64,000 nt of DNA from Catenovulum sediminis (lineage in GTDB: Bacteria; Pseudomonadota; Gammaproteobacteria; Enterobacterales; Alteromonadaceae). Where the stretch lies: the NCBI RefSeq assembly GCF_007289895.1, contig NZ_CP041660.1, positions 1,984,001 through 2,048,000 on the forward strand. The letters are read 5' to 3'. Position 1 is the first letter of the stretch; every line of letters starts with the position of its first letter. Made by a program: the position numbers and the translations under genes. The notes under the pieces are model-generated. The model did no database searches. It saw only the letters and a list, made by a program, of their open reading frames with translations, and had not been told where the DNA came from. Below are positions 8,619-17,632 of this stretch, piece after piece.

Positions 8619-9538
8619 AAATTTTTTCCTACCACGGATAGGTTTTGCAGTGCGACTTTTTTATACGTTCCTTTTTTATATCGGTGAGTGCCAATAAAGT
8701 GAATAAATGCTGCATTGCTATCTGGCCGATAGGCTTCTGGGAACATAAAGTTTTGGTATTTCGGCCAAGGGAGTATTTGTGGCTGCGTTGACATGGAAAT
8801 AATAACATTGGAAGAAACTTGCTCGCTACCCCATTCATTCCATTTATCGATACCAATTTTACTGATCATTTCATCTGAAAAAGCTTTGAGTTTATCTAGG
8901 CTTTGCGCGCCTTTTGGAAATCCAGCAAACGCAGAACATCCGCGGCAATACAAGACACCCTGCATGCTTTGCATATCCGCAAAACTGGATTCGGATAAGG
9001 TTTGTACATGTTGATTATTGCGACCTTTAGCGATGACAGCCAGATATTTTGTATCTACTGGCGTTGGAAATTCAGGTCCACCTATGGTAAATGCGGTTTG
9101 ATTTTCAATTGCACTTTTAATTTCCGGGATTGGGCCTAAGGTCAGTGTATCTGAATCGATTTGAATCACATAACTGTCTTTAGAGCGATTAATAATATGT
9201 ACCAGCCTTTCCCAAGTTCCACCGGTTGGGCAACCGTGTGTGTCTATCTCTTTAATGTTTAAAATGTTAACGCCGACTAGGTGTGTTTTTAGTATTTTAA
9301 TGTCATCATCTGTCAGACTGCCATCGTTAATAATGTCAACTTTTGCATTCCCAATGAAATGTAAAAAGGACTTTACTGCGGCTAAATACATGGCAACAGA
9401 TTGCGTGTTAAGCATTGAGACAATGGTTAATTCTGATGTCTGGTCAAGCTGCAAGGATGGAGAGTTAAAGTACTTCTTGACGGATTGATCAAAACGATAT
9501 TTGCCAATCATACGTTTTATTTTTTCTAGCGCGTACAT
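8615..9538 (-). CDS. Putative glycosyltransferase, unassigned family
   Basis: 307 residues. After a basic N-terminal stretch comes LTIVSMLNTQSVAMYLAAVKSF, an early GT-A-like strand, then VDIINDGSLTDDDIKIL, where INDGS parallels the nucleotide-binding turn of GT2 enzymes. A DxD is present (YVIQIDSDTLTLG, about residues 122-134). The rest (CRGCSAFAGFPKGA, then WNEWGSEQVSSN) fits an acceptor-binding half with the acidic site E-Q. It belongs to the GT-A superfamily, but I do not recognise a CAZy family. Position between the O-ligase and the GT2 gene supports a role in repeat-unit assembly. Confidence 0.55.
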   Translation of the reverse strand: MYALEKIKRMIGKYRFDQSVKKYFNSPSLQLDQTSELTIVSMLNTQSVAMYLAAVKSFLHFIGNAKVDIINDGSLTDDDIKILKTHLVGVNILNIKEIDTHGCPTGGTWERLVHIINRSKDSYVIQIDSDTLTLGPIPEIKSAIENQTAFTIGGPEFPTPVDTKYLAVIAKGRNNQHVQTLSESSFADMQSMQGVLYCRGCSAFAGFPKGAQSLDKLKAFSDEMISKIGIDKWNEWGSEQVSSNVIISMSTQPQILPWPKYQNFMFPEAYRPDSNAAFIHFIGTHRYKKGTYKKVALQNLSVVGKNL

Positions 9539-9574
9539 TTATAATTTCGCCTCATTTTTTATTTTTCAGGCAGG

Positions 9575-10936
9575 TTAAGTGGATTGCCTGTGTCCCTGCT
9601 TGGAATCATCATGTGTTTGAGTCGCTAATGTGCTATTTTGATTATATGGAACTAATTTAGACAATGCTACCGTGATACCACAGATAATAAATATTATCTC
9701 AAAATAAGCTGCGCTGAGTGCCGCACCGCTTATACCAAAAACTACAACTGACATTCTAAGCCTGTTTGCATAGCCTAGATACCAATTTGGCATATCCAAT
9801 CTTTTGGATAAAGATCTGAGTTTCAAAAAGCAGGCCAGCATCATAGATAAGTATAAAATGATTCCTAAAAATCCATGATCTCCAATTACCTGAAAATAGA
9901 TGCTATGTGCAACCAATACAGGGCCAGGTTTAGGGGTTTCGATGAAGTCTAAGCTATCAAAACTCAACTTTAAATTTTCCCATACAGGCGGCCATATGAT
10001 GGCGTCAAAGCCAGCGCCAAAAAGTGGTCGCTCCATTGCCATTAATACCGACATTTTCCACGAGACAACGCGGTACATAAAGGAACTATCTGCATCTGCT
10101 GTTTTGACCGTATTCATCCGCTGTGCCCATTCGTCCCCCGTGACTAAACTAATGGCAATAGTAGCAACTAATACCAGTAAGATGGACATAAATTTGCGCT
10201 TGCTGGTTTTAATATAGTAATAGCCCAGTACGATTAAGCCGATAAAACCACCTCTTGAGTGCGTACCTACAACGCCTAATACATTGGCGAGCAACATGCC
10301 TTGTAAACCCAGTTTAATTTTAAAGTTATTTTTGTATTCATCAATTAGAATTAAAATGAATGGGATACTTAACAACAAACCTAATGCCGTTAAGTTGTTA
10401 TCGATAAATGTGGTGGATATCGGGCGCGTTTTGTATCCGCCTGCGGTAATGGCTACTTTTAATCCCTCTAGCATGCCTTTATAACTGACAGACAGCACAG
10501 CCGCCCATGCAAGCGTGATGAAGTGTAGTTTCTTTTTACAAATCATAATAATAAAAGCAAAAAGTAGCATGATTTTCATCAGGTTAGACCATTCTTGCCA
10601 TACATATTGACTGCCCCCGACGGTCATAACCGTGGTTAATGTAGTATGCGCAAAAAAAACAAGGACTAATGCATAGAGTGCTTTGGCTTGATAACTTTGC
10701 CAAATTGGATTATCAGGGGGTGTGGCTTGTCTATTTTTACTGCTGTGTAAAAAGAAACCAATGATCGAAATAGCGGCAAACAACAAATTCCAGCGGATAC
10801 TGGCAGCAAATCCATAAGCCCATAAATTAGGTTGTACCATCGACGACCAAAACCATAATGCTATGCCGATAAAGGGACGCTTCAACGCGACATAAATTAA
10901 AAAGGGTAGAGCGGCTAGCAACAATAAATCACGCAT
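9575..10936 (-). CDS. Putative O-glycosylation ligase/polymerase, exosortase A-associated (TIGR03097-like)
   Basis: 453 residues, about 11-12 membrane helices. The N-terminus (MRDLLLLAALPFLIYVALKR followed by PFIGIALWFW and VQPNLWAYGFA) is very close to the TIGR03097 family that accompanies exosortase A. It also carries the Wzy/WaaL-type Wzy_C region with GTHSRGGFIGLI and, later, a periplasmic loop with FGAGFDAIIW and the VAHSIYFQVIGDHGFLG segment, where the H and the neighbouring residues are the usual conserved features. It is the best candidate for polymerase or ligase of the locus. The ATG lies inside the end of the small upstream frame (ATGCGTGA overlap, 8 bp), so translation is coupled. 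The C-terminal tail is polar and rich in Q, T and H. Confidence 0.85.
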   Translation of the reverse strand: MRDLLLLAALPFLIYVALKRPFIGIALWFWSSMVQPNLWAYGFAASIRWNLLFAAISIIGFFLHSSKNRQATPPDNPIWQSYQAKALYALVLVFFAHTTLTTVMTVGGSQYVWQEWSNLMKIMLLFAFIIMICKKKLHFITLAWAAVLSVSYKGMLEGLKVAITAGGYKTRPISTTFIDNNLTALGLLLSIPFILILIDEYKNNFKIKLGLQGMLLANVLGVVGTHSRGGFIGLIVLGYYYIKTSKRKFMSILLVLVATIAISLVTGDEWAQRMNTVKTADADSSFMYRVVSWKMSVLMAMERPLFGAGFDAIIWPPVWENLKLSFDSLDFIETPKPGPVLVAHSIYFQVIGDHGFLGIILYLSMMLACFLKLRSLSKRLDMPNWYLGYANRLRMSVVVFGISGAALSAAYFEIIFIICGITVALSKLVPYNQNSTLATQTHDDSKQGHRQST

Positions 10937-11042
10937 CTTTGTTGTTCTCTTGGTTATTTTCTTCTAACTCGTCGATTTTTATCGCTTTAAAACAAAAGAC
11001 GATCACAATGATTATGTTTGCTAAAAAAAACAAAGACTCCAT
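10929..11042 (-). CDS. 37-residue single-pass membrane peptide in the XrtA operon
   Basis: A short frame on the minus strand from ATG 11042 to TGA 10929. A good ribosome-binding site (GAGGA, about 8 bp upstream) precedes the ATG; the ATG overlaps the stop of the beta-helix gene by one base (TAATG), and its own stop overlaps the start of the O-ligase gene (ATGCGTGA). The peptide has one hydrophobic helix (residues 4-20, with LFFLANIIIVIVFCF) and an acidic/polar tail (KIDELEENNQENNKDA). The signals on both sides argue for real translation. It could be a small partner of the polymerase or serve to couple its translation. I know of no named family for it. Confidence 0.6.
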   Translation of the reverse strand: MESLFFLANIIIVIVFCFKAIKIDELEENNQENNKDA

Positions 11043-12295
11043 TACATTTCCTCAATAAAACGATTGATCAGATTGTTGATAGATGTGTCCTGATAATCTA
11101 ATTTGCTGTTATTTATCTGGGTTTGTTGACTCGATGCATAGATACCCCCTTGATAGAAATTGTTGACAATTTCTATCTTGTCGCTGCTATCGTTTATTTG
11201 TATGCCAAAAGATGAAAGCAGTAAATTGTTTTTTATTTGAATTGAGTGACTATTGTTAATGTAAATTGCATGCTCTTGTCCGCAATTCATGATTAAATTA
11301 TGCTCTATTAAACCATTAGAGTGTTCGAAGCGGCAGTCGTTTTGGCAAACTGACTTTCCAGTTCCTCCACCACCAAACGATAAGCCTAGTCGCTTTTCTG
11401 CAAAAGTTGTTGGCGGCACTTTCCAGCTACAGATAACAATATTGTCTGAAAAAGCGCCATATTGGCCACCGCCTTTTAAAAATGCTGCGTAGCTAGTTTG
11501 ATTCCCTTGGCTTTTGGCAAAATCGGCGATGAAATTATGTCTGACTTGCCAATTGTTCCCCCCAACGATATCGACAGGTGTGACTGGGTTTGGGGTCTTG
11601 CGTACCCACTGGTTTATCAGCATATTGTGAGCTATTTTTCCTTGATTCGGAAAGGCACCCGATAAGCCGTTGACTTTAATATGAGCATTGAAATTGACAA
11701 ATTTATTGTTGACTAGGTGACTATTATCAGCCGCGCCAACAATATGTACTGCATGTTCGCACTGACTGTCTATCTGGCACTGCCCCTCGATAACCAAGTT
11801 ATTCAGTCTCCAACCAGAACCGGTGACTAATATAGCTTCAATGAGTGAGCTGTTTAGTTTCACGTCGCCAAGTCGCTCGGCCATAATGGTTGTTGGTGTG
11901 TTGTGATGTTTAGTCAGTCTGAGTTTGTTGCGACTTAATTGATATTCGCCTTTAGCAATTTTGATTATGTCTGAGTCATTAGCTTGCTCTATTGCCGTTC
12001 GCAATTGTTCCATGTCATTGACATGAATAATTTTGCCTAAAGAAGCTAAGGGAGGTTGAGAATGTGGGGAAGTAACAGCATTCTCTGAAAATGTGTACTG
12101 AGGAATATAATTTAACAGGAATTGATAACTATCTGTTTGAGTCATCTGGCTTTTTTCAAAAAAAGCATGGACAGATTGGTGGCCGGCAAACAGTGTCCAG
12201 TAGCGAACCAATAGATAATCTACTTCATTTAGCTTTGCTAACCAAACCATCGCGATAAGAAGGATAAGAAGGCAACAACTAAAGAGCTTCTTCAT
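11042..12295 (-). CDS. Right-handed beta-helix protein, PL6/chondroitinase B-like
   Basis: 417 residues from the ATG at 12295; a GTG at 12301 is also possible, but ATG gives a better signal anchor (MKKLFSCCLLILLIAMVWLA). After about 90 residues comes a parallel beta-helix: MEQLRTAIEQANDSDIIKIA, then TPTTIMAERLGDVKLN, and repeated strands with N-ladders (NNLVIEG, HLVNNKFVNFN, IAHNMLINQW, IEHNLIMNCG, IKNNLLLSS). The entry pattern resembles PL6 alginate/chondroitin lyases, and the middle (GNQTSYAAFLKGGGQYG) may form the cleft. Paired cysteines in the C-terminal half suggest an exported protein. Could be a lyase, epimerase or binder of the exopolysaccharide; I cannot confirm catalytic lysine and arginine. 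It overlaps the upstream gene by 17 bp. Confidence 0.7.
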   Translation of the reverse strand: MKKLFSCCLLILLIAMVWLAKLNEVDYLLVRYWTLFAGHQSVHAFFEKSQMTQTDSYQFLLNYIPQYTFSENAVTSPHSQPPLASLGKIIHVNDMEQLRTAIEQANDSDIIKIAKGEYQLSRNKLRLTKHHNTPTTIMAERLGDVKLNSSLIEAILVTGSGWRLNNLVIEGQCQIDSQCEHAVHIVGAADNSHLVNNKFVNFNAHIKVNGLSGAFPNQGKIAHNMLINQWVRKTPNPVTPVDIVGGNNWQVRHNFIADFAKSQGNQTSYAAFLKGGGQYGAFSDNIVICSWKVPPTTFAEKRLGLSFGGGGTGKSVCQNDCRFEHSNGLIEHNLIMNCGQEHAIYINNSHSIQIKNNLLLSSFGIQINDSSDKIEIVNNFYQGGIYASSQQTQINNSKLDYQDTSINNLINRFIEEM

Positions 12296-13325
12296 TTGCA
12301 CCTGTTAATAAATCGATTAACTGTGTAAGTTGGCTTACTTGAGGTAGCGTCTCGTTTTTTAATCTGGCATGATTTCTATCGGTGAAATGGGTGTTGTTGT
12401 CGCGGTATCGTTCAATATCGACGATTTTTCCAATAAGAACATTATTTTGGATGGTTATTTTTCCAGCAAACTTATATTTTCCACTGCTAAACAATAGGTT
12501 ACCACGTTCCCGTTCTAAAATGATGATGTTGTTTTGTATCAGCACTGCATGCTTGCGTTTATTTTTGTATTCTTCTTTTAATTCAAGTGCATAGCCGATA
12601 GCATTACGGTTAGCCGTCGCATTACCTTGTTGCAGTATACAGTTTTCTAAGATAAATATGCCACCATTTGGGACATCTATCAAACGACTGTCTCTACTGT
12701 TTTTAGAAGCGATTAAGCTATTGGTGATATGTGTGTTTTTGGCTCTTGATTTTATTTCATGACCTTCGTCTTTGCTGGCAATAAACTCACTATCTGATAT
12801 CAGCAAGGTATCGCCCTGTGCATAGATGGCATGCGCACGGCCACTTTTTCCTAAGTTTTCAAAACGACTAAATTGAACAGTTAAACTGCCTGTATTCGGG
12901 TTTTGCAGTATGCCTTGTTCAGCATCATGAAAATAAACGCCAAAAACGGTTAGGTTTTTACCTTCCTGTCGAATGCAAGCACCGTTTTGTGAAGGAACTT
13001 CAACTAGACTGCACTCTAGGTTTTCGATGCGCGTATCATTGCCGGATACAACAAATGTACCTTTGCCTTTAATGACAGCGCCTTGAAAGTGTGTACCTGA
13101 GCTGCCGCTAATGGTTACATTATTAGCTTTAATGTGTAACCCTTCGGTATAGGTGCCGGGGCCTATGTAGACTTGGCTATAATTTTTAATGGCTTTTTCG
13201 ACTGCTTGCATCGAAGAGTAGCTTCTTCCATCAACGACGATATGATTGCTGGCAATCTCCGAGGCATATACCTGCATGACTGCCAAGATGAATATCAATT
13301 TAATCGCACAGAGCAGTCTCATCAT
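12279..13325 (-). CDS. Secreted right-handed beta-helix protein
   Basis: 348 residues with a signal peptide (MRLLCAIKLIFILAVMQVYA, cleaved before SEIAS). The start has an AGGTGA ribosome-binding site and lies 4 bp past the upstream stop. The mature protein begins with MQAVEKAIKNYSQVYIGPGT, the usual entry turn of parallel beta-helices, followed by about nine rungs (VTISGSS, IENLECSL, LTVFGVYFHDAEQGI, LTVQFSRFENLG, LLISDSEFIAS, THITNSLIASK, FILENCILQQ, VLIQNNIIIL, ITIQNNVLIGK). No catalytic motif is recognisable. It is a neighbour and partial paralogue of the next beta-helix gene; both are probably periplasmic or outer-membrane factors that handle the polymer, for example an epimerase, lyase or scaffold. 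Confidence 0.7.
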   Translation of the reverse strand: MMRLLCAIKLIFILAVMQVYASEIASNHIVVDGRSYSSMQAVEKAIKNYSQVYIGPGTYTEGLHIKANNVTISGSSGTHFQGAVIKGKGTFVVSGNDTRIENLECSLVEVPSQNGACIRQEGKNLTVFGVYFHDAEQGILQNPNTGSLTVQFSRFENLGKSGRAHAIYAQGDTLLISDSEFIASKDEGHEIKSRAKNTHITNSLIASKNSRDSRLIDVPNGGIFILENCILQQGNATANRNAIGYALELKEEYKNKRKHAVLIQNNIIILERERGNLLFSSGKYKFAGKITIQNNVLIGKIVDIERYRDNNTHFTDRNHARLKNETLPQVSQLTQLIDLLTGANEEAL

Positions 13326-13329
13326 TAAA

Positions 13330-14493
13330 TCACCTATTTAATAATTGTTTAAAAAGGGTCGCAATTTTTTCGCCGTTCGCTTCCCAAGTTAGGTTTTTCT
13401 CTTCTATTGTAGAATGTGCATTTTTGCCCAGTTGTTTGCGTAATTCAGCGTCTAATAATAATTCAGTCAGTTTTTCACTGAAACTGTTTTTATTTTCAAC
13501 ATCAAACAACAGCGCATTTTTTTCGTCTTCTAACAGCTCTCTGATATTGGCCGTATCGGGCGCAATGATGGCCTTGCCAAGTGCTAAGTATTCCAGCATT
13601 TTTAGTGGCGACGCGTAAGGCACTACATCGGGCTGCAACGCGATTTCGATATGTGATAACCAATTTGGCATTTCTTTGCGTTGGACAATGCCAGATACAA
13701 AAATCTGATTTTCTAGGGCAAGCGCTTTGGCTTGTGCTTTTAGTGCAGGTACTGCAGGGCCATCCCCTATGATTAAAAAGAATAAATTTTTATCATCCAG
13801 TTTTTTAATGATATCTAAAATGCGCTCTAAACCATGCCATTCGCGGACAAAACCAACAAATCCGATAACGACTTTGTTTTCTATGTTAGGCAGTTGTTGT
13901 GGCTTTTGGATCTCGTTATAAAAATGCTTTTTATTGATACCATTTGCAATGACTTCAATTTTGCTTTCTGCCACGCCCACTTCTCTTAAGTAGTTAGCCA
14001 ATACATTGGTGACTGGCAGTGTTTTATCCGCATTTCGCCAGCAGTATTTTTGCGACCATTTAGCTAACCAGTCTAAGCTAATACCATTGTATTTTTTGCG
14101 TTCTTGGTACAGTGGTGCGTTGACTTCCAATAATATAGGTTTACCAAATAGTTTACTGGCCCAAATACCGGCAGGTAAAAATAAATTATATCGCTCGTAG
14201 ATAACATCGGGCTTGTATTTAATAATTGCAATTGACAGCTTAATAAATGCATAAAATGCGTAAGCAAATTCCATCAATTCATAAACAAACCGCGGGAGTT
14301 TTGCTTTTAGTGTATCGACCCAACCACCATCGCTACCAAAATCACTGTTTTCTGCAACTTTTGGGGCTACTATATGTATTTGATGTCCTTGTTCTGTGAG
14401 TGCATTAATTATTTCTTCAACATGTACATATTGACCATCTTTTGAGGCAATTCGGTGATGATATAGAATATTTAGGGGCTCGTTGTTGTTCAT
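13330..14493 (-). CDS. Glycosyltransferase family 4 protein
   Basis: 387 residues, GT-B fold. The N-domain starts LNILYHHRIASKDGQYVHVE and carries VIYERYNLFLPAGI; the C-domain (from about residue 195) has VIGFVGFVREWHGLERIL, FLIIGDGPAVPALK and the E-x7-E nucleotide-sugar motif near PYASPLKMLEYLALGKAIIA. It is a retaining, cytoplasmic enzyme. The start overlaps the upstream stop (TAATG). The HHRIASKDGQYVHVE opening is one I associate with glycosyltransferases of exosortase-type clusters, but it is not one of the two named XrtA transferases. Sugar specificity unknown. Confidence 0.88.
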   Translation of the reverse strand: MNNNEPLNILYHHRIASKDGQYVHVEEIINALTEQGHQIHIVAPKVAENSDFGSDGGWVDTLKAKLPRFVYELMEFAYAFYAFIKLSIAIIKYKPDVIYERYNLFLPAGIWASKLFGKPILLEVNAPLYQERKKYNGISLDWLAKWSQKYCWRNADKTLPVTNVLANYLREVGVAESKIEVIANGINKKHFYNEIQKPQQLPNIENKVVIGFVGFVREWHGLERILDIIKKLDDKNLFFLIIGDGPAVPALKAQAKALALENQIFVSGIVQRKEMPNWLSHIEIALQPDVVPYASPLKMLEYLALGKAIIAPDTANIRELLEDEKNALLFDVENKNSFSEKLTELLLDAELRKQLGKNAHSTIEEKNLTWEANGEKIATLFKQLLNR

Positions 14494-15725
14494 TATGATT
14501 CACTTTTGGATTGTTTAATTGCACTAAATATTTGATACTGCCTATTAGATGTCTCTAGCCATGAAAACTGTTCAGCGTATGCTCGGGTGTCCGCACGTGT
14601 ATAGCTTTTTTGTAAAACTTTCTCTATACCCTGCGCGATACTTTTTGCCTCTCTGTCAACTAGTACACCCGCTTCTTCAGCGGCAACAACTTCCGGCGTT
14701 CCCCAAATGTTAGCGGCAACAACAGGTGTCCCACAGGCCATCGCTTCAAGTAAAACGTTCGCCCAGCCTTCACGGCTAGATGCTAATACTAAAGCATCTG
14801 CTGCGCGATAATAATCGGCTAAGGCAGATTGTGGAAGAGCACCTAAAAACGTGACTTTGTCTTTTAGATTTAGTTTATCCACTTGTTTTTCTAGCGCTTT
14901 TTTGTCTGGACCGTCTCCGGCGATCATAAGGTGGCAATTCTCCAACGATCTCATTGCTTCAATGACCAGATAATGACCTTTTCGTTCAATCAACCAGCCG
15001 ACTGACAATAATAGCTTTTTGTCACCAATTAGTTGCTGTTTTAGTTGTTGTTCTAGTTGCTGTTTTAGTTGCTGTTTTAGTTGTGCTTGTTGCATCTCTG
15101 TTGATGGTTTAAATAACTTTAAATCAACACCGTTACGTAGCACTGTGGTCTTTTCTTCCGCTGCACCTAACCTTTGCATTTCATCTTTTAGAGCGCTGCA
15201 AACAGCCATTAAATGAGCGGCTTGACCAAATACTTGCTGAATTAGCGCTCTGGGCTTTTCCATTTTGGGTATCAGGTTTATATCCGTTCCCCGTGCAGTA
15301 CAGGTAAAAGGAATATTAAGCTCGCTTGCCGCTTTGGCGATAGCCACGCCATCAGGATAAAAATAATGTCCGTCAATTAGGTCAATCTGGAAACCAGACT
15401 GAATAATCGCTTGCAGTTGTTTTTTGATTCCCCTGGCCATTAATTTAGGGGTTAGCAGCATACCAATTTTGGGTATCACTAAGTACTTTGGGTGATAAAT
15501 GTGAATGCCGTGTCGAACTTCGTGTGGCGGTACATTTGCGTACTTAGCATATTCACCAAATATTTTATGTTTAAATGGAAACCACGGTACAGGGGCGATA
15601 ACAATCGCATTTACATCTGAATGTGTTTTTAATAGATTACGTAGCCGCGTTTCAACAAAAACACCATGTTTAAAATCACCCGCATTGGGGTAAAGACTGG
15701 ATATAGTGACTATATTCAGGCTCAT
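14493..15725 (-). CDS. Glycosyltransferase family 4 protein with glutamine-rich linker
   Basis: 410 residues from the ATG at 15725, which overlaps the amidotransferase stop (ATGA); the frame is open 16 codons further, but those would lie inside the upstream gene. N-domain: LNIVTISSLYPNAGDFKHGV and DLIDGHYFYPDGVAIAKAA; C-domain: LLLSVGWLIERKGHYLVIEA, HLMIAGDGPDKKAL and ASSREGWANVLLEAMACGTP with the family E-x7-E. This is a clear GT4 enzyme of the exopolysaccharide operon. Between the two domains sits a low-complexity linker built of QQLK/QQLE units (DNA 15033-15088), absent from most GT4 enzymes and likely a variable-number repeat. Confidence 0.88.
   Translation of the reverse strand: MSLNIVTISSLYPNAGDFKHGVFVETRLRNLLKTHSDVNAIVIAPVPWFPFKHKIFGEYAKYANVPPHEVRHGIHIYHPKYLVIPKIGMLLTPKLMARGIKKQLQAIIQSGFQIDLIDGHYFYPDGVAIAKAASELNIPFTCTARGTDINLIPKMEKPRALIQQVFGQAAHLMAVCSALKDEMQRLGAAEEKTTVLRNGVDLKLFKPSTEMQQAQLKQQLKQQLEQQLKQQLIGDKKLLLSVGWLIERKGHYLVIEAMRSLENCHLMIAGDGPDKKALEKQVDKLNLKDKVTFLGALPQSALADYYRAADALVLASSREGWANVLLEAMACGTPVVAANIWGTPEVVAAEEAGVLVDREAKSIAQGIEKVLQKSYTRADTRAYAEQFSWLETSNRQYQIFSAIKQSKSES
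15033..15088 (-). repeat. 12-bp tandem repeat coding for (Q-Q-L-K/E)n
   Basis: About four and a half copies of a 12-bp unit (minus-strand CAGCAACTAAAA with small changes) inside the GT4 gene. A change in copy number would keep the frame and only alter linker length. Edges are approximate. Confidence 0.7.
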
Positions 15726-17610
15726 GCGTGTAATTCCCGCTGCAAAAATAAACCTAGCATCATAATTGTCCATAGTGCCGCGCCATGATCGCTGCGTTTA
15801 CTCTGATGTTCGCTATTCATCTTTAATAAATTTTTATGTTCGAAAATGCCTGATAAGCGCATCGCATCGCTTTGTAACACCGATTCTAGTTTTTCTTTGA
15901 GTGGACCTCTAAGCCATGCTGATAGTGGAATGCTAAACCCCATTTTTTCGCGATACAAATTGTCGTGTGGTAGGTGCGGTTCTAGCGCTGATTTTAGACT
16001 GGCTTTGCCTTGATTGTTTTTTAAGTTTGTTGCGCTGGGCAGACGAAAAGCCCATTCAACAAAAGTATGGTCTAACATGGGCACTCGTACCTCTAGCGCA
16101 TGAGCCATACTTGCGCGATCAACTTTGGTTAGAATGTCACCCGGCATCCAAGTTTTAAAATCAATATATTGTGCCATTTTCAATGGATCAGCAAACTCTT
16201 TGCCATTGACAACTTCGTCAAATACGGCACGTGAGTCGTATCCATGCAGCTTTTGTTTAAACTGTATAATTTAGCTCTTTGGTCTGCACGTATTTTACTC
16301 ATACTATTTAAATAAGCGTGTGCAGAAGACATGGCTAATGATTGAAATGTTGTTTTGGCACGCAAAAATCTCGGGGCCCAGTCTGCTTTAGGATATATTT
16401 TCCCAAGTGTTCCGAAAATAGGGCGACGCAGTGCAAGTGGAATTTTTTGTCTGGCTAACTCTTCATTTAGATGCAATTTATAGCGTCTGTAGCCGGCAAA
16501 AATTTCATCACCGCCGTCACCTGATAAGCTCACTGTGACGTGTTTACGAGCCATTTCACAGACACGGTAAGTCGGTAATGCTGAGCTGTCAGCATAGGGT
16601 TCGTCATACACTTGAATTAATTTATCAATTAACTCAAAGTCTTCATGGTCAATAATTTCGACATGATGATTTGTTTTATAGCGGTCAGCGACCTTTTGCG
16701 CAAAGTCAGTTTCGTTAAACTCTGGGACATCAAAACCAATTGCGCAGGTATTCACCGCACTGTTTTGCAATTGAGACATCATGGCCACAATTGCACTGGA
16801 ATCCACGCCACCCGATAAAAACGCCCCTAAAGGAACTTCAGACACCAAGCGCATGTCAACCGCCTGTTTTAACTTACCTATCAGTTGTTGTTCCGCTTGT
16901 TCGGCTGCAGGGTAGACTGGCGCATGCCAAGGTAAATCCCAATACTGTTCACTTTTCACTTCGGCCGGTAACTGTTGTTGAATATGTAAGTAGTGGCCAG
17001 CTTCTAACTTATGGATATTTTTATAGATACACTTTGGATCAGGTACATACCCTAATGTTAAATAGTCTTCTATTGCACGTGGGTCAATTTCTGTTGGGCA
17101 TTGTGGGTGTTGTTTTAGAACTTTAAGTTCAGAACCAAAGATAAGGTGGTTGTTAACCAGAGCGTAGTGTAGTGGTTTTTCACCAAATCGATCGCGCGCT
17201 ATGAATAGCTCTTTTTTGTGGTTGTCCCAGATTGCAAAGGCAAACATGCCATTTAGGTGCTGTACACAATCAACGCCCCATTCTTCCCATGCATGGACAA
17301 TTGTTTCAGTGTCACTGTGTGTCGAAAATATATGACCTTTAGATTTTAGTTGCTCGGCAACTTCCTGAAAGTTATAGATTTCGCCGTTAAATACGACAAC
17401 AACCTGACCGTCTTCATTAAAGATGGGTTGGTGACCGCCAGCTAAATCGATAATAGATAACCTGCGGTGCGCTAAACCGACGCCGTTTTGATTGTAGTAA
17501 CCTTGATCATTCGGCCCTCTGTGTTGTTGCGCATTATTCATTTTTTCCAGCAGAAGCTGGTCAATCTGTTGTTCTGAATTAAAGGAAAATATTCCGGCGA
17601 TTCCACACAT
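15722..17610 (-). pseudogene. XrtA/PEP-CTERM system amidotransferase (asparagine synthase-like, TIGR03108-like), frameshifted
   Basis: Two frames together cover one asparagine-synthase-type protein. The first (17610 to 16180) begins MCGIAGIFSF with the glutaminase nucleophile Cys2, then HRRLSIIDLAGGHQPI, the ATP-binding LSGGVDSSAIVA and SLSGDGGDEIFAGYRRY. It then runs into foreign sequence after KLYSLN. Reading shifts near 16253-16265: adding one base restores KQKLHGYDSRAVFDEV and joins the second frame (WMPGDILTKVDRASMAHALE, ending QRELHA). The repaired length is about 629 residues, as expected for the XrtA amidotransferase. No other lesion is seen, so this is either a fresh -1 mutation or a read error. 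The family probably amidates a sugar or precursor in the exopolysaccharide pathway. Flanked by TIGR03088-type and GT4 genes. Confidence 0.9.
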
Positions 17611-17632
17611 TTAATGCATCTCTTTGTTGTTT

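Noticed and set aside
16180-16183. Separate gene starting with TTG at 16183 for the second half of the amidotransferase
   Set aside because: The upstream bases in the same frame encode the missing family residues, so this is the rear part of one frameshifted gene, not a new start.
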